In this document: one piece after another, positions 20,478 to 29,843 of the stretch | How positions within the stretch are numbered: the first letter of the stretch is position 1 | How the letters are laid out: each line of letters begins with the position of its first letter | NCBI GenBank assembly: GCA_014529385.2 | Contig: CM043967.1 | Coordinates: 1,681,001-1,718,500 of the forward strand | Length of the DNA stretch: 37,500 nt | From: Adiantum capillus-veneris | Taxonomy: Eukaryota > Streptophyta > Polypodiopsida > Polypodiales > Pteridaceae | Reading direction: 5' to 3' | Notes under the pieces: model-generated | Told to the model about the DNA's origin: nothing | What the model saw: only the letters and a program-made list of their open reading frames with translations | The model's database searches: none | Program-made: the position numbers and the translations under genes

Positions 20478-21038
20478 TGTAACAGACTTGGACACTCCAA
20501 GTTAAGAATCAATCGCAACAGCACCAAATAACCACTTCAAAACAATTCACAGATCACAATAGATTTACACTGGCTCGGCGGAGTTCCGTGCCTAGAGATA
20601 TTGGCCCCAAAGACTGGCGCCCCTTTCGGTATTTCTTTTTGTATTAATCAGTTCAAAGTACAAGAGAGTGGCTCGGGTTTCACTCTCAGACTCTACGTCC
20701 AGATGCTCTGAGAAGTGAGGCCCTCACCACCAATTTAAAGGTTACAAGCGATGCCCAAAACCAGAGCCCCAAAAGCTTTAAAGCTAAAGCAGATTCTCTT
20801 TCTCTATCTCAAGAGAGGGCAAATTAAAGCAATTCAACTCTCTCTCTATCTCCAAATCCTTGCGTAGCAAAAAGCCAGCAGCTTTGCGTCGCTCAGAAAA
20901 AACAATTTTCTTTTTTGCCGCCTCCGCGATTTCCGGAAATTAGGGTTTTTGGCAGAAATTAGGGTTTGCAGGAATTTTAGGGTTTTTGGCAGAAATTAGG
21001 GTTTCTGCTATCCATAGCCACGTCATCACTTTGTGACA
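20478..21038 (-). repeat. 3' LTR of element D, 561 bp
   Basis: The plus strand reads TGTAACAG.. to ..TTTGTGACA. It has four TTAGGGTTT telo-box motifs at 20940, 20959, 20977 and 20996 (18-19 bp apart). It is followed by the element's polypurine tract (minus-strand purine run near 21041-21050). Confidence 0.95.
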
Positions 21039-21262
21039 TACCCCTGTTGAAAGCATTGTAATCGACCGCGATTACGCTTGCAAAACCGACAAAAGCCATA
21101 AAGCGTCTTAGTAGACACTGACTGTTAGTACCTACGTACTAGGAACACACATGTAGCACATGTACAAAATCGACATTCACATCACACGACATCACAGGAC
21201 ATCACATGGCATTCAACATTCATTCGGATCTTAGACCATGATTTATCGGCAATGTAGCTAGC
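21039..21262 (-). other. 3' internal end of D, left of the C insertion
   Basis: This is the reverse complement of C's own 26080-26325, so it is D's 3' untranslated end. It has three units of the 10-bp TGTCCTGTGA-type repeat (21181-21210), and C inserted at its inner edge. No coding. Confidence 0.9.
21258..21262 (+). repeat. Left target-site duplication of C (CTAGC)
   Basis: CTAGC abuts C's 5' LTR, and TTAGC (26844-26848) follows its 3' LTR. In C's own homologous position the sequence reads through CTAGC once, which confirms that D was interrupted here with one later C-to-T change. Confidence 0.9.
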
Positions 21263-21795
21263 TGTCACAAAGTGATGACGTGGCGGACAGTAAAAACCCT
21301 AATTTCTGCCAGAAACCCTAATTTCCGGAAATCGCAGAGGTTGATTATTTTTTTCAAAAAAATATTTAAATTAATGACGAGCGAGGCGAATCTTGCTTTT
21401 TCTCTACGCCATGAGAAAGAGAGAGAACTTGCTTAAAAAAAACAAAAAGAGACTCTCTAAGCGAGAGAGAGAACTGATGCTTTTTTATTTTTAAAAGCTT
21501 TTGGGGCTCTGCTTTTGGGCATCCCTTGTAACCTTTAAATTAGTGGTGAGGGCCTCACTTCTCAGAGCATCTAGACGCAGAGTCTGAGAGTGAAACCCTA
21601 GCCACTCTCTTGTACTTTGATCTGATTAATATAAAAAGAAATACTGAAAGGGGCGCCAGTCTTTGGGGCCAATATCTCTAGGCACGGAACTTCGCCGGGC
21701 CAGTGCAAATCTATTGTGATCTGTGAATTGTTTTGAAGTGGTTATTTGGTGCTGTCGCGGTTGATTCTTGACTTGGAGTGTCCAAGTCTGTTACA
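21263..21795 (+). repeat. 5' LTR of element C, 533 bp
   Basis: TGTCACAAAGTG.. to ..AAGTCTGTTACA. It has two AAACCCTAA telo boxes at 21294 and 21313. It contains GA-rich and A/T-rich patches and the conserved AATATCTCTAGG block near its 3' end. Confidence 0.95.
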
Positions 21796-21796
21796 G

Positions 21797-21808
21797 TGGT
21801 TTCAAAGC
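21797..21808 (+). promoter_or_regulatory. Degenerate primer binding site of C
   Basis: TGGTTTCAAAGC differs at two bases from the initiator-Met PBS TGGTATCAGAGC that is intact in A and D. Confidence 0.8.
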
Positions 21809-21867
21809 ACGGCCGATTTCTCTTCTACGGGAAATCAGATCCCCGAATTTTTTTTTCCGCGGCACCT

Positions 21868-22800
21868 ATGGCTTCAGGCAATGATCAGTCGACTCCCTCT
21901 GCATCTGGAGATGCGGGCAGGGATCACAACGAAGATTCCGGCAGAGAGTATGGCCCGCCTTTGCCTACTTAGGCGGAGCGGCGAGAGATGAAGCGTCGTT
22001 AGTTGATCGGCGATGCAACAGAGATGATGCTCAATTTTGCCAAGGACCCGAAGATGGCAAAATATATGAACCAGACCTCTTTGGAAGAGGTACAGACGGA
22101 GTGGCAGAGAACCACAACACCACTCCCAAAACCCGCTCTCAAGAAACTTTGCCTCCAAGAAATATACGGAGAAGGAACTGGAGAACGTGGTTGATGCACG
22201 GATTGCTGAGCTTTTCGACGTGCAAAAGAAGGACAAAAAGCACGGCAAAAAGCAGAAGAAAGGCATTGACTTCCCGGGATATTTGGGGTCGTCGGTCGAC
22301 ATTCTACAAGGCAAAGAAACTGAAGAAGCGCGTCAAGTTTGAAGGCCTACCTAGTTCTTCTTCTTCTTCTTCTTCTGACAGTTCTTCTAGCTCTTCAGAT
22401 TCGAGCGAAGAAGACAAAAAAGGTAAAAAGCGAAGCAAGAAACAAAGCTTCAGAAAGGGCAAGAAGAAGGCTACATCTCGCCCAGAGACTGACAGTTCTA
22501 CTGAGGACTTGTCTACAGACAGCTCAGATTCTGATCATGGAAACTTTTATGCGAACAAGAAGAATTTTTACAAAGCCAACTAGTATGACTTTCTCGAAGA
22601 TGAAAGCAAGAAAGTCCGAGAGTTTAAGAAAGGTGGCCACTCGATCAAGTTTGATACTTTTTCAGGATACTCAGATGCTTCGAAGGCTTTGTCTTTTATA
22701 CAACAATTTGACATTGCTTTCGCGGGAGGACGTTATTCAGAGCACTCCAAGATTCGTAGAGCTGCCTCTTACTTTAAGGGGAATGCTCGTACTTGGGGCA
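21868..22800 (+). pseudogene. Gypsy C gag, truncated and frameshifted
   Basis: The ATG at 21868 gives MASGNDQSTPSASGDAG.., the same N-terminus as D and A. TAG stops come at 21970 and 22000. The frame is followed to about 22190, then coding moves to another frame (polyserine about 22351-22375, then a K/S-rich basic segment) with a stop at 22581. The capsid begins (SFIQQFDIAFAGG, YFKGNARTW) and is cut at about 22795. The rest of the capsid and the whole zinc knuckle are missing, and the frame runs straight into protease-region codons. Particle assembly and RNA binding would both be lost. Confidence 0.9.
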
Positions 22801-23108
22801 AAGTGAAGGATCAGGAAGCTCTTTTGAAGGAGCCAAGGCCAACTTCTTTTCACTTGGAATTGGCAGCTCGATTTGGAATTACGCCCAACAGATTGACGCC
22901 ACAGGCGGAGGTAGTTCGATTGGCACACGGATGGGATGTTGCCATTACACCGAGCATTGGCAAACTTCGTTTGCAATCACAGGGGTGTTCAGGGCACGCG
23001 AGTGACGTTCTACTTAGGATCCCTTGGTACCACAAGAACTACGCCGTGGTTGACTATCGGGCCGAGAAAGTGACTTCGATAAATGAAGGGCTTAGAGATT
23101 GTACTTGA
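22796..23108 (+). pseudogene. Gypsy C protease region without catalytic motif
   Basis: In frame with the capsid remnant: GKVKDQEALLKEPRPTSF, HLELAARFGI.., ..HGWDVAITPSIG.., ..IPWYHKNYAVVDY... The framework matches the aspartic protease region of plant gypsy elements, including the IPW.. ..DY segment near its end. The expected D-[ST/P]-G-A active-site motif before ..F..LELA is replaced by KEPRP. D has the same residues at this place. It ends at a TGA at 23108. Confidence 0.75.
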
Positions 23109-23222
23109 TGAACTTCAGTTTCTTACTCATTCTTTTGGGAGAGAACTGAACGATGGACAAAGGTTGAATATGTTTTGACCTGATTCAAAGAACGCCAAGA
23201 TTTTTCTCCACACTCATGCCGA

Positions 23223-23860
23223 TTGCTTTTCAAAGGGCCTGAAGATCAAACCATTGATATGATATCTGGAAGCACGCCACCGAATCGGCCACCTTACCGT
23301 GTGCGCCGAGTACAGAATGAAAAGATTATGAACCCAGTGAAAGACCTCTTGGAAAAGTGTCTTGTCCAGCCTAGTACTTCACCGTATTGCTCTCCAGTGT
23401 TGTTGGTTTTGAAGAAAGACGGATCTTGGAGAATGTGCATCGATTATAGCGCTCTCAACAAAATCACCATCAAGAACAGATTTCCGATTCCTAGGATCGA
23501 TGATATACTTGACAGGTTACAGGGATCCTCCTGCTTTAGCAGGATTGACTTGAAGAGTGGATGTCATCAGATCAGGATAGCGTCAGGAGATGTCTACAAG
23601 ACAGCTTTTTGGAAGACTTTTGGGTTATTTGAGTTTTTGGTGATGCCTTTTGGCTTAACCAATGCTCCTGCGACGTTTAACCGGATGATGGACAGGATTT
23701 TTCGAGAGTACAGGCTATTTGTTGGCACTTTCTTTGACGACATCATTGTTTTCTCCAAGAATGAAGCAGAACACAGAGATCATCTGCTTCAAGTCTTTCA
23801 GGCATTACGAGATCACACGTTAGTGATTAATGCAAAGAAAAGTGAATTTTTCCTACCAGA
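23223..23860 (+). pseudogene. Gypsy C reverse transcriptase
   Basis: The frame opens with MLFKGPEDQTIDM. It then has the gypsy RT landmarks in order: PPYRVRRVQ, SPYCSPVLLVLKKDGSWRMC (fingers), IDYSALNKITIKNRFPIPRI, RIDLKSGCHQIRI (first catalytic Asp), FLVMPFGLTNAPATFNRMM, and FFDDIIVFSK (catalytic Asp pair in a less usual F-F-D-D form). Near 23860 a 1-bp shift moves coding into the next frame, where the RT connection and RNase H continue. It would synthesise element cDNA. Most catalytic residues are present, but the frame breaks prevent a full polyprotein. Confidence 0.95.
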
Positions 23861-24600
23861 GACACTTTTTTGGACACATTGTGTCAGCAGCAGGAGTGCA
23901 AATGGACCCGGCCAAGATAGAGACTATCCGTGATTGGCCCGATTTGAGGAATATCCATGAAGTTAGAACCTTCTTGGGACTGTGTTCGTACTACAGGCGG
24001 TTCATACGAAAGTTTGCAGAGGTTGCTTCCCCTTTGCATACCTTGACACAAAAAGGAGTACCTTTTTCGTGGGGACCCACAGAGGTGACTGCCTTTCGGA
24101 CATTGAAAGAGAAATTGACTACGGGACCTATTTTGACTTTGCCGGACTTGCAGAAGTCATTTGAAGTATATTGTGATGCTTGTGGTCGTAGTCTTGGTGT
24201 GGTCTTGATGCAAGAAGGCCATGTCATAGCTTACGAGAGCCGTTTGTTCTCTAGGCCGGAGATGACAGCACAGATCTATGAGAAAGAGCTTTTGGCGGTT
24301 ATCCATGCTCTTACTCAGTGGCGGCATTACCTACTCGGAGCAGATTTGATTGTCTTTACAGACCATCAGAGTTTGGCTACTTCTTGTCACAGAAGCAGCT
24401 TTCAGAAAAGCAGATGCGGTGGGCAAACATCTTGTCACAGTTCCACTTCCAGATTGTCCATGTGCAGGGACAAAAGAATGTGGTGGCAGATGCTTTGTCT
24501 CGGAAACCGTTGGTTCTGGCTGTTTCCGCGATACATCATAGGAACTTCGAGGATGTGGTCGATCAATATGCCACAGATATAGATTTTGCAGATATTTTCA
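23860..24600 (+). pseudogene. Gypsy C RT connection and RNase H
   Basis: [19 protein letters not shown].. and [17 protein letters not shown] are the RT thumb/connection. ..[16 protein letters not shown].. holds the first RNase H Asp, ..[19 protein letters not shown].. the Glu, and TDHQSL the next Asp; after a frame change at about 24375 comes ..[17 protein letters not shown], with the last Asp. RNase H would degrade the RNA strand of the hybrid. The four acidic positions can be read, but across two frames. Confidence 0.9.
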
Positions 24601-25290
24601 CACGGATACGGGATGGGGAGATAGTAGCTGGATACTCCCTTCGGGAAGGCTACTTGATGAAAAAGACTATGTTGTGCGTTACACAGCCGTTGAGGGATAA
24701 GGTTATGATTGAAAGCCACTGTCCACCTATTACGGGTCACCGCGGCATTGCTATCACCATGAAGGGGGTAGAGAGATACTTCCTTGGGCCGAGACTCAAA
24801 AAGGATGTGGAAGAGTTTGTGCGCAGTTGCTTGGTATGCCAGAAGGTCAAGTTTGACAGGCATAAGGCACAGGGATTGTTACAGCCTTTACCCATACCCA
24901 CCCACCCCTGGGAAAGTATTGCAATGGATTTCATTTTTGATCTCCCAAGAACACAGAATGATCACGATGATTTTCCGATTACATGGCACGTCTGAGACGA
25001 ATGTCTCCGACAGAGACCCCAAATTTATGAGTTTGTTTTGGAAGGCAATTTGGGAGAACATTGGCACGCAGTTGCAGTTCTCGTCATCGTTCCACTTGGA
25101 GACTGACGGGCAATTTGAGATTGCCAATTCAATGATTTTAGATTTATTGAAGTCTTGTATTTCGGATCAGAAGACTCAATGGGAAAAGAACTTACCTTTG
25201 GTTGAATTTGCCTACAATAACACGATACACTCTTCGACGGGGAAGACACCATGTGAGATTGTTGAAAGTGCTATTGAAGGAGGATGATTG
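24600..25290 (+). pseudogene. Gypsy C integrase (zinc-binding part and broken core)
   Basis: The H2C2 zinc-binding part reads ..GHRGIAITMKGVERYF.. to ..CLVCQKVKF. The core begins ..MDFIFDLPRTQNDHD (first catalytic Asp), then a stop in this frame; a frame change leads to IFRLHGTSET and VSDRDPKF (second Asp). About 35-40 codons expected between these in the family are missing. D has the identical junction. The third motif reads ETDGQFEIAN. The frame ends at EIVESAIEGG, where about 155 bp present in D are absent. Confidence 0.9.
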
Positions 25291-25725
25291 GGTGCTCTTA
25301 CTTTTGAGAAGGCACGTCTACGAAAGAAAAAGGGAAAGGAGAGGCTTTTTCCAAAGCTTAGTATGCGATACTACGGACCTTTCCAGATCACTTAAAAGAT
25401 AAATGATGTCTCCTTCCGATTGAAACTGCCAGATACTTCGAGGATTCATAATGCATTGCATGTGAGTCTCTTGAACCCTGTTAAGGGTGATGTGCCTGAT
25501 GATGGGGAGCCTGATGAGCAACCCGAAGTGGAAGAAAACGAGGAGATCCTTGTTCTTGAACAGATTTTGGCACATAACGATACGAAGAAAGGTAAAGTCC
25601 AAAGGCGGTTCTTGGTTTAGTTGAAGAAATTTCCTGCATTTGATTCAAAGTGGATGGAGGAGGAGGACCTAGCAGATACTCCTCGGATTGTGAAATTTTA
25701 CCTCGATGTTTTGGTTTAGCATAGT
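25270..25725 (+). pseudogene. Gypsy C integrase C-terminus and chromodomain-like tail
   Basis: LKEDDWVLL.. and, in shifted frames, ..YYGPFQI.. mark the GPY/F region. MKLPDTSRIHNALHVSLLNP is the usual gypsy pre-tail motif. Then EENEEILVLEQILAHNDTKK, GKVQRRFLV, stop (25618), LKKFPAFDSKWMEEEDLADT follow. The E-I-L..., RFLVK.K..P..D..W.EEEDL pattern is that of the divergent chromodomain at the integrase C-terminus of chromoviruses, thought to steer insertion to chromatin marks. The internal stop lies where a Lys is expected. Confidence 0.8.
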
Positions 25726-26325
25726 CTACTCCAAACGGAACCCAGAAACTCAGCTTGGCCGAAGATCTGGTGCAGTGGGATGCACAAGAGGGGAGTTACT
25801 CCGCTCCTTTGTCAACAGATGCCTTGATTTTGATACTAAAGGCACTGATGTCTCTTTGAGCTTCAGGGATACTGATAGCTGACAGTATTTTGCTAGATGA
25901 CTTTATGAAATGGAATTCCTGATTATGATACTGATTTGTTCTTGACTTCTTTTGAGTGCAGGAACTGATAGCCGAAATGACTGCAGCATTTTGGTCTGAT
26001 TGATCTCGAATAGACATGGTTGCAATAGGGGTTAGTCAATCGGACATCGATGAGGTCCCGATTGGACCTAGATGTGATTGCTAGCTACATTGCCGATAAA
26101 TCATGGTCTAAGATCCGAATGAATGTTGAATGTCCTTTGATGTCCTGTGATGTCTGGTGATGTCCTGTGATGTCGTGTGATGTGACTGTTGATTTTGTAC
26201 ATGTGCTAGATGTGTGTTCCTAGTACGTAGGTACTAACAGTAAGTGTCTGCTAAGACGGTTTATGGCTTTTGTCGGTTTTGCAGGCGTAATGGCGGTCGA
26301 TTACAATGCTTTCAAGAGGGGGGTA
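25726..26325 (+). other. 3' untranslated region and PPT of C
   Basis: No coding. It holds five head-to-tail 10-bp units of TGTCCTGTGA type (26131-26180), the palindromic CCTAGTACGTAGG, and a polypurine tract just before the 3' LTR. Confidence 0.85.
26131..26185 (+). repeat. 10-bp tandem repeat in the C 3' UTR
   Basis: Five exact-length units: TGTCCTTTGA, TGTCCTGTGA, TGTCTGGTGA, TGTCCTGTGA, TGTCGTGTGA. D has only three (21181-21210). Confidence 0.95.
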
Positions 26326-26843
26326 TGTCACAAAGTGATTACGTGGCGGATAGCAGAAACCCTAATTTCCGGAAATCGCGGAGGCTGAATTTTTTTTTTA
26401 ATAAAAATATTTATAATTTATAATGACGAGAGACGCGAATCTTGCTTTTTCTCTACGCCATGAGAAAGAGAGAGAACTTGCTTTAAAAAAAAAAAAAAGA
26501 GACTCTAAGAGAGAGAGAGAGAACTGATGCTTTTTATTTTTAAAAGCTTTTGGGGCTCTGCTTTTGGGCATCCCTTGTAACCTTTAAATTAGTGGTGAGG
26601 GCCTCACTTCTCAGAGCATCTGGACGCAAAGTCTGAGAGTGAAACCCTAGCCACTCTCTTGTACTTTGATCTGATTAATAGAAAAAGAAATACCGAAAGG
26701 GGCGCCAGTCTTTGGGGCCAATATCTCTAGGCACGGAACTCCGCCGGGCCAGTGCAAATCTATTGTGATCTGTGAATTGTTTGAAGTGGTTATTTGGTGC
26801 TGTCGCGGTTGATTCTTGACTTGGAGTGTCCAAGTCTGTTACA
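26326..26843 (+). repeat. 3' LTR of element C, 518 bp
   Basis: TGTCACAAAGTG.. to ..AAGTCTGTTACA. It has one AAACCCTAA telo box (26357). It is shorter than the 5' LTR, chiefly by one telo-box unit and small indels in A/T runs. It is followed by TTAGC, the mutated target duplication. Confidence 0.95.
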
Positions 26844-26848
26844 TTAGC

Positions 26849-27235
26849 AATCACATCTAGGTCCAATTGGGATTTTATCGATGTCCGATTGAATAACCCC
26901 TATTGCAACCATGTCTATTTGAGATCAATTAGACCAAAATGGTGCAGTCATTTCGTCTATCAGTTCCTGCACTCAAAAGAAGTCAAGAACAAATCAGTAT
27001 CATTATCAGGAATTCCATTTCATAAAGTCATCTAGCAAAATACTGTCAGCTCTCAGTATCCCTGAAGCTCAAAGAGACATCAGTGACTTTAGTATCAAAA
27101 TCAAGGCATCTGTTGACAAAGGAGCGGAGTAACTCTCCTCTTGTGCATCCCACTGCACTAGATCTTCGGCCAAGCTGAATTTCTGGGTTCCGTTTGGAGT
27201 AGACTATGCTAAACCAAAACATCGAGGTAAAGTTT
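26849..27235 (-). other. 3' untranslated region of D, right of C
   Basis: Reverse complement of C's 25740-26078. No coding. Confidence 0.85.
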
Positions 27236-27660
27236 CACAATCCGAGGAGTATCTGCTAGGTGCTCCTCCTCCATCCACTTCGCATCAAATGCAGGATAGT
27301 TCTTGAACTTAACCAAGCACCGCGTTCGGACTTTACCTTTCTTCGTATCCTTATTTGCCAAATCTGTTCAGGAACAAGGATCTCCTCGTTTTCTTCCACT
27401 TAGGGTTGCTAATTAGGCTTCCCATCATCAGGCACATCACCTTTAAAAGGTTTCAAGAGACTCACATGGAATGCATTGTGAATCCTCCAAGTATCTGGCA
27501 GTTTCAATCGGAAGGAGACATCATTTATCTTTTCAGTGATCTGGAAAGGTCCGTAGTATCGCATACTAAGCTTTGGAAAAAGCCTCTCCTTTCTCTTTTT
27601 CTTTCGTAGGCGTGCGTTCTCAAAACGTAAGACCACCCAATCATCCTCCTTCAATTTCAT
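27236..27660 (-). pseudogene. Gypsy D integrase C-terminus and chromodomain-like tail
   Basis: The open part 27660-27409 reads [20 protein letters not shown].., YYGPFQI (GPY/F motif), ..[20 protein letters not shown]. Past a stop at 27407 the chromodomain-like tail continues (..VEENEEILVPEQI.., then after a 1-bp loss the ..FKNYPAFDAKWMEEEHLADT.. codons). The tail is better preserved in residues than C's but frameshifted. Confidence 0.85.
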
Positions 27661-27708
27661 GTCGCGACGATGGCAATCCGCTGCCTTTTTCTATCGTTCT
27701 TGAGACTT

Positions 27709-28300
27709 CTACAAAGTCTCGCGAACCTTGGCAAAAGCCGTATCCAAATCTCGCGTATATTCATCCGCTTCAAAGATCTTATCTTTCGTGCTCAGGAAGG
27801 GTGGAACCTTCGCAGCACCTTCAATAATCTCAAATGGCATCTTCCGCGTCGAAGAGTGTATCTTGTTATTGTAGGCAAATTCCACCAAAGGTAAGTTCTT
27901 TTTCAATTGAGTCTTCTGATCCGAGATACAAGACTTCAATAAATCTAAAACCACTGAATTGGCAATCTCAGATTGCCCATCAGTCTGCAAGTGGAACGAT
28001 GATGAGAACTGCAACCGCGTGCCAATGTTCTCCCAAATTGCCTTCCAAAACAAACTCATAAATCTGGGGTCTCTGTCGGAGACAATCGTGTCAGACGTGC
28101 CATGTAATCGGAAAATCGTCATGATCATTCTGTGTTCTCGGGAGATCAAAAATGAAATCCATTTCAATATTTTTCCCAGGGGCGGGTGGGTATGGGTAAA
28201 GGCTGTAACAATTCTTGTGCCTTATGCATGTCAAACTTGACCTTCTGGCATTCTGCGCACAAATTCTTCCACATCCTTTTTGAGTCTCGGCCAAAAGAAG
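27709..28300 (-). pseudogene. Gypsy D integrase (zinc-binding part and broken core)
   Basis: The H2C2 part is split by a frameshift (..GHRGIATTMKG, stop near 28308, then ..CQKVKF-type codons in another frame). The core reads EMDFIFDLPRTQNDHD, then DFPITWHV and a stop, exactly as in C. In the next frame come IFRLHGTSDTIVSDRDPRF, LQTDGQSEIAN and ..AYNNKIHSSTRKMPFEI.. . The missing block between the first and second catalytic Asp is the same in C. Beyond it the core runs on through ..DEYTRDLDTAFAKVRETL, which C has lost. Confidence 0.9.
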
Positions 28301-28307
28301 TATCTCT

Positions 28308-29297
28308 CTACCCCTTCATGGTGGTGGCAATGCCGCGGTGACCCGTAAGTTGTGGACAGTTGCATTGAGTCATAACCTTTTCCCGCAACGGCTGTGTAAC
28401 GCACAACATAGTCTTTCTCATCAAGTAGCCTTCCCGAAGGGAGTATCCAGCTACTGTCTCCCCATCCCGTATCCGTGTGAAAATATCTGCAAAATCTGTA
28501 TCTGTGGCATACTGATCGACCATATCCTCGAAGCTCCTATGATGTATCGCGGAAATAGCCAGAACCAACGGCTTCCGAGACAAAGCATCTGCCACCACAT
28601 TCTTCTGTCCCTGCACATGGACAATCTGGAAGTGAAACTGTGACAAGATGTTTGCCCACCGCATCTGCTTTTCCGAAAGCTGCTTTTGTGGCAAGAAGTA
28701 GCGCAAACTCTGATGGTGTGTAAAGACAGTAAAATCCGCTCCGAGTAGGTAATACCGCCACTGAGTAAGAGCATGGATAACCACCAAAAACTCTTTCTCA
28801 TAAATCTGTGCTGTCATCTCCGGCCTAGAGAACAATCAACTCTGGTAAGCAATGACATGGCCTTCTTGCATCAAGACCGCACCCAGACTACGACCATAAT
28901 CATCACAAAATACTTCAAATGACTTCTGCAAGTCCAACAAAGTCAAATCTGGTCCTGTAGTCAATTTCTCTTTCAATGTCTGAAAGGCAGTCACCTCTGT
29001 GGATCCCCACGAGAAAGGGACTCCTTTCTGTATCAAGATATGCATAGGGGAAGCAACCTCTGCAAACTTTCGAATGAACCGTCTGTAGTACGAACACAGT
29101 CCCAAGAAGCTTTCAACTTTATGGACATTCTTGAAATCGGGCCAATGACGGATAGTGTCTATCTTGGCTGGATCCATTTGCACTCCTATTGCTGAGACAA
29201 AGTGTCCCAAAAAAAAAGTATCTCTGAAGCATATGATCTCGGTGTTCTGCTTCATTCTTGGAGAAAACAATGATATCATCAAAGAAAGTGCCAACAA
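28308..29297 (-). pseudogene. Gypsy D RT connection and RNase H
   Basis: The part 29297-28836 carries the thumb/connection (..[15 protein letters not shown]..) and the start of RNase H (..VFCDDYGRSLGAVLMQEG..). A stop at 28836-28838 separates it from 28835-28308 (..[18 protein letters not shown].., THHQSLRYF, ..VVADALSRK). The TDHQSL Asp of the family is His here (THHQSL), so a catalytic residue is lost in addition to the stop. Confidence 0.9.
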
Positions 29298-29781
29298 ATA
29301 GCTTGTACTCTTGAAAAATCTTGTCCATCATCCGGTTAACTGTCGCAGGAGCATTGGTTAAGCCAAAAGGCATCACCAAAAACTCAAATAACCCAAAAGT
29401 CGTTCGAAAGGCTGTCATGTAGACGTCTCCCGGCGCGATTCGGATTTGATGATATCCACTCTTCAAGTCAATCCTGCTAAAGCACGAGGATCCCTGTAAC
29501 CTGTCGAGTATATCATCGATCCTAGGAATCGGAAATCTGTTCTTGATGGTGATTTTGTTGAGAGCGCTATAATCGATGCACATTCTCCAAGATCCGTCTT
29601 TCTTCAAAACCAACAACACTAGAGAGCAATACGGTGAAGTACTAGGTTGGACAAGACCCTTTTCCAAGAGTTCTTTCACTTGGTTCATAATCTCTTCATT
29701 TTGTACTCCGCTCACACGGTTCGGTGGCGTGCTTCCAGGTATCAGATCAATGGTTTGATCTTCAGGCCCTCTGAAAAGCAA
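29200..29781 (-). pseudogene. Gypsy D reverse transcriptase
   Basis: MLFRGPEDQTIDLIPGSTPP starts the frame. It has ..CIDYSALNKITIKNRFPIPR.., RIDLKSGYHQIRIAPGDVY, FLVMPFGLTNAPATVNRMM and FFDDIIVFSKNEAEHRDH. Relative to C, 67 bp are missing just after this (near 29225), which shifts the frame into the thumb. The catalytic Asp residues are present, but no continuous RT-RNase H can be read. Confidence 0.95.
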
Positions 29782-29843
29782 TCGGCATGAGTGTGGAGAA
29801 AAATCTTGGCGTTCTTTTGATCAGGTCAAAACATATTCAAACT

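Larger units (their letters stand above)
21263..26843 (+). mobile_element. Gypsy element C: full-length, defective, nested in D
   Basis: 5' LTR 21263-21795 (533 bp), PBS-like site 21797-21808, gag-protease remnant, RT, RNase H, integrase, chromodomain-like tail, 3' UTR, PPT AAGAGGGGGG (about 26314-26323), 3' LTR 26326-26843 (518 bp). Same family as D but in opposite orientation. It lacks about 700 bp of gag (between the capsid and protease) and about 155 bp in the integrase C-terminal region relative to D, has several frameshifts and stops, and is not autonomous. Confidence 0.95.
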
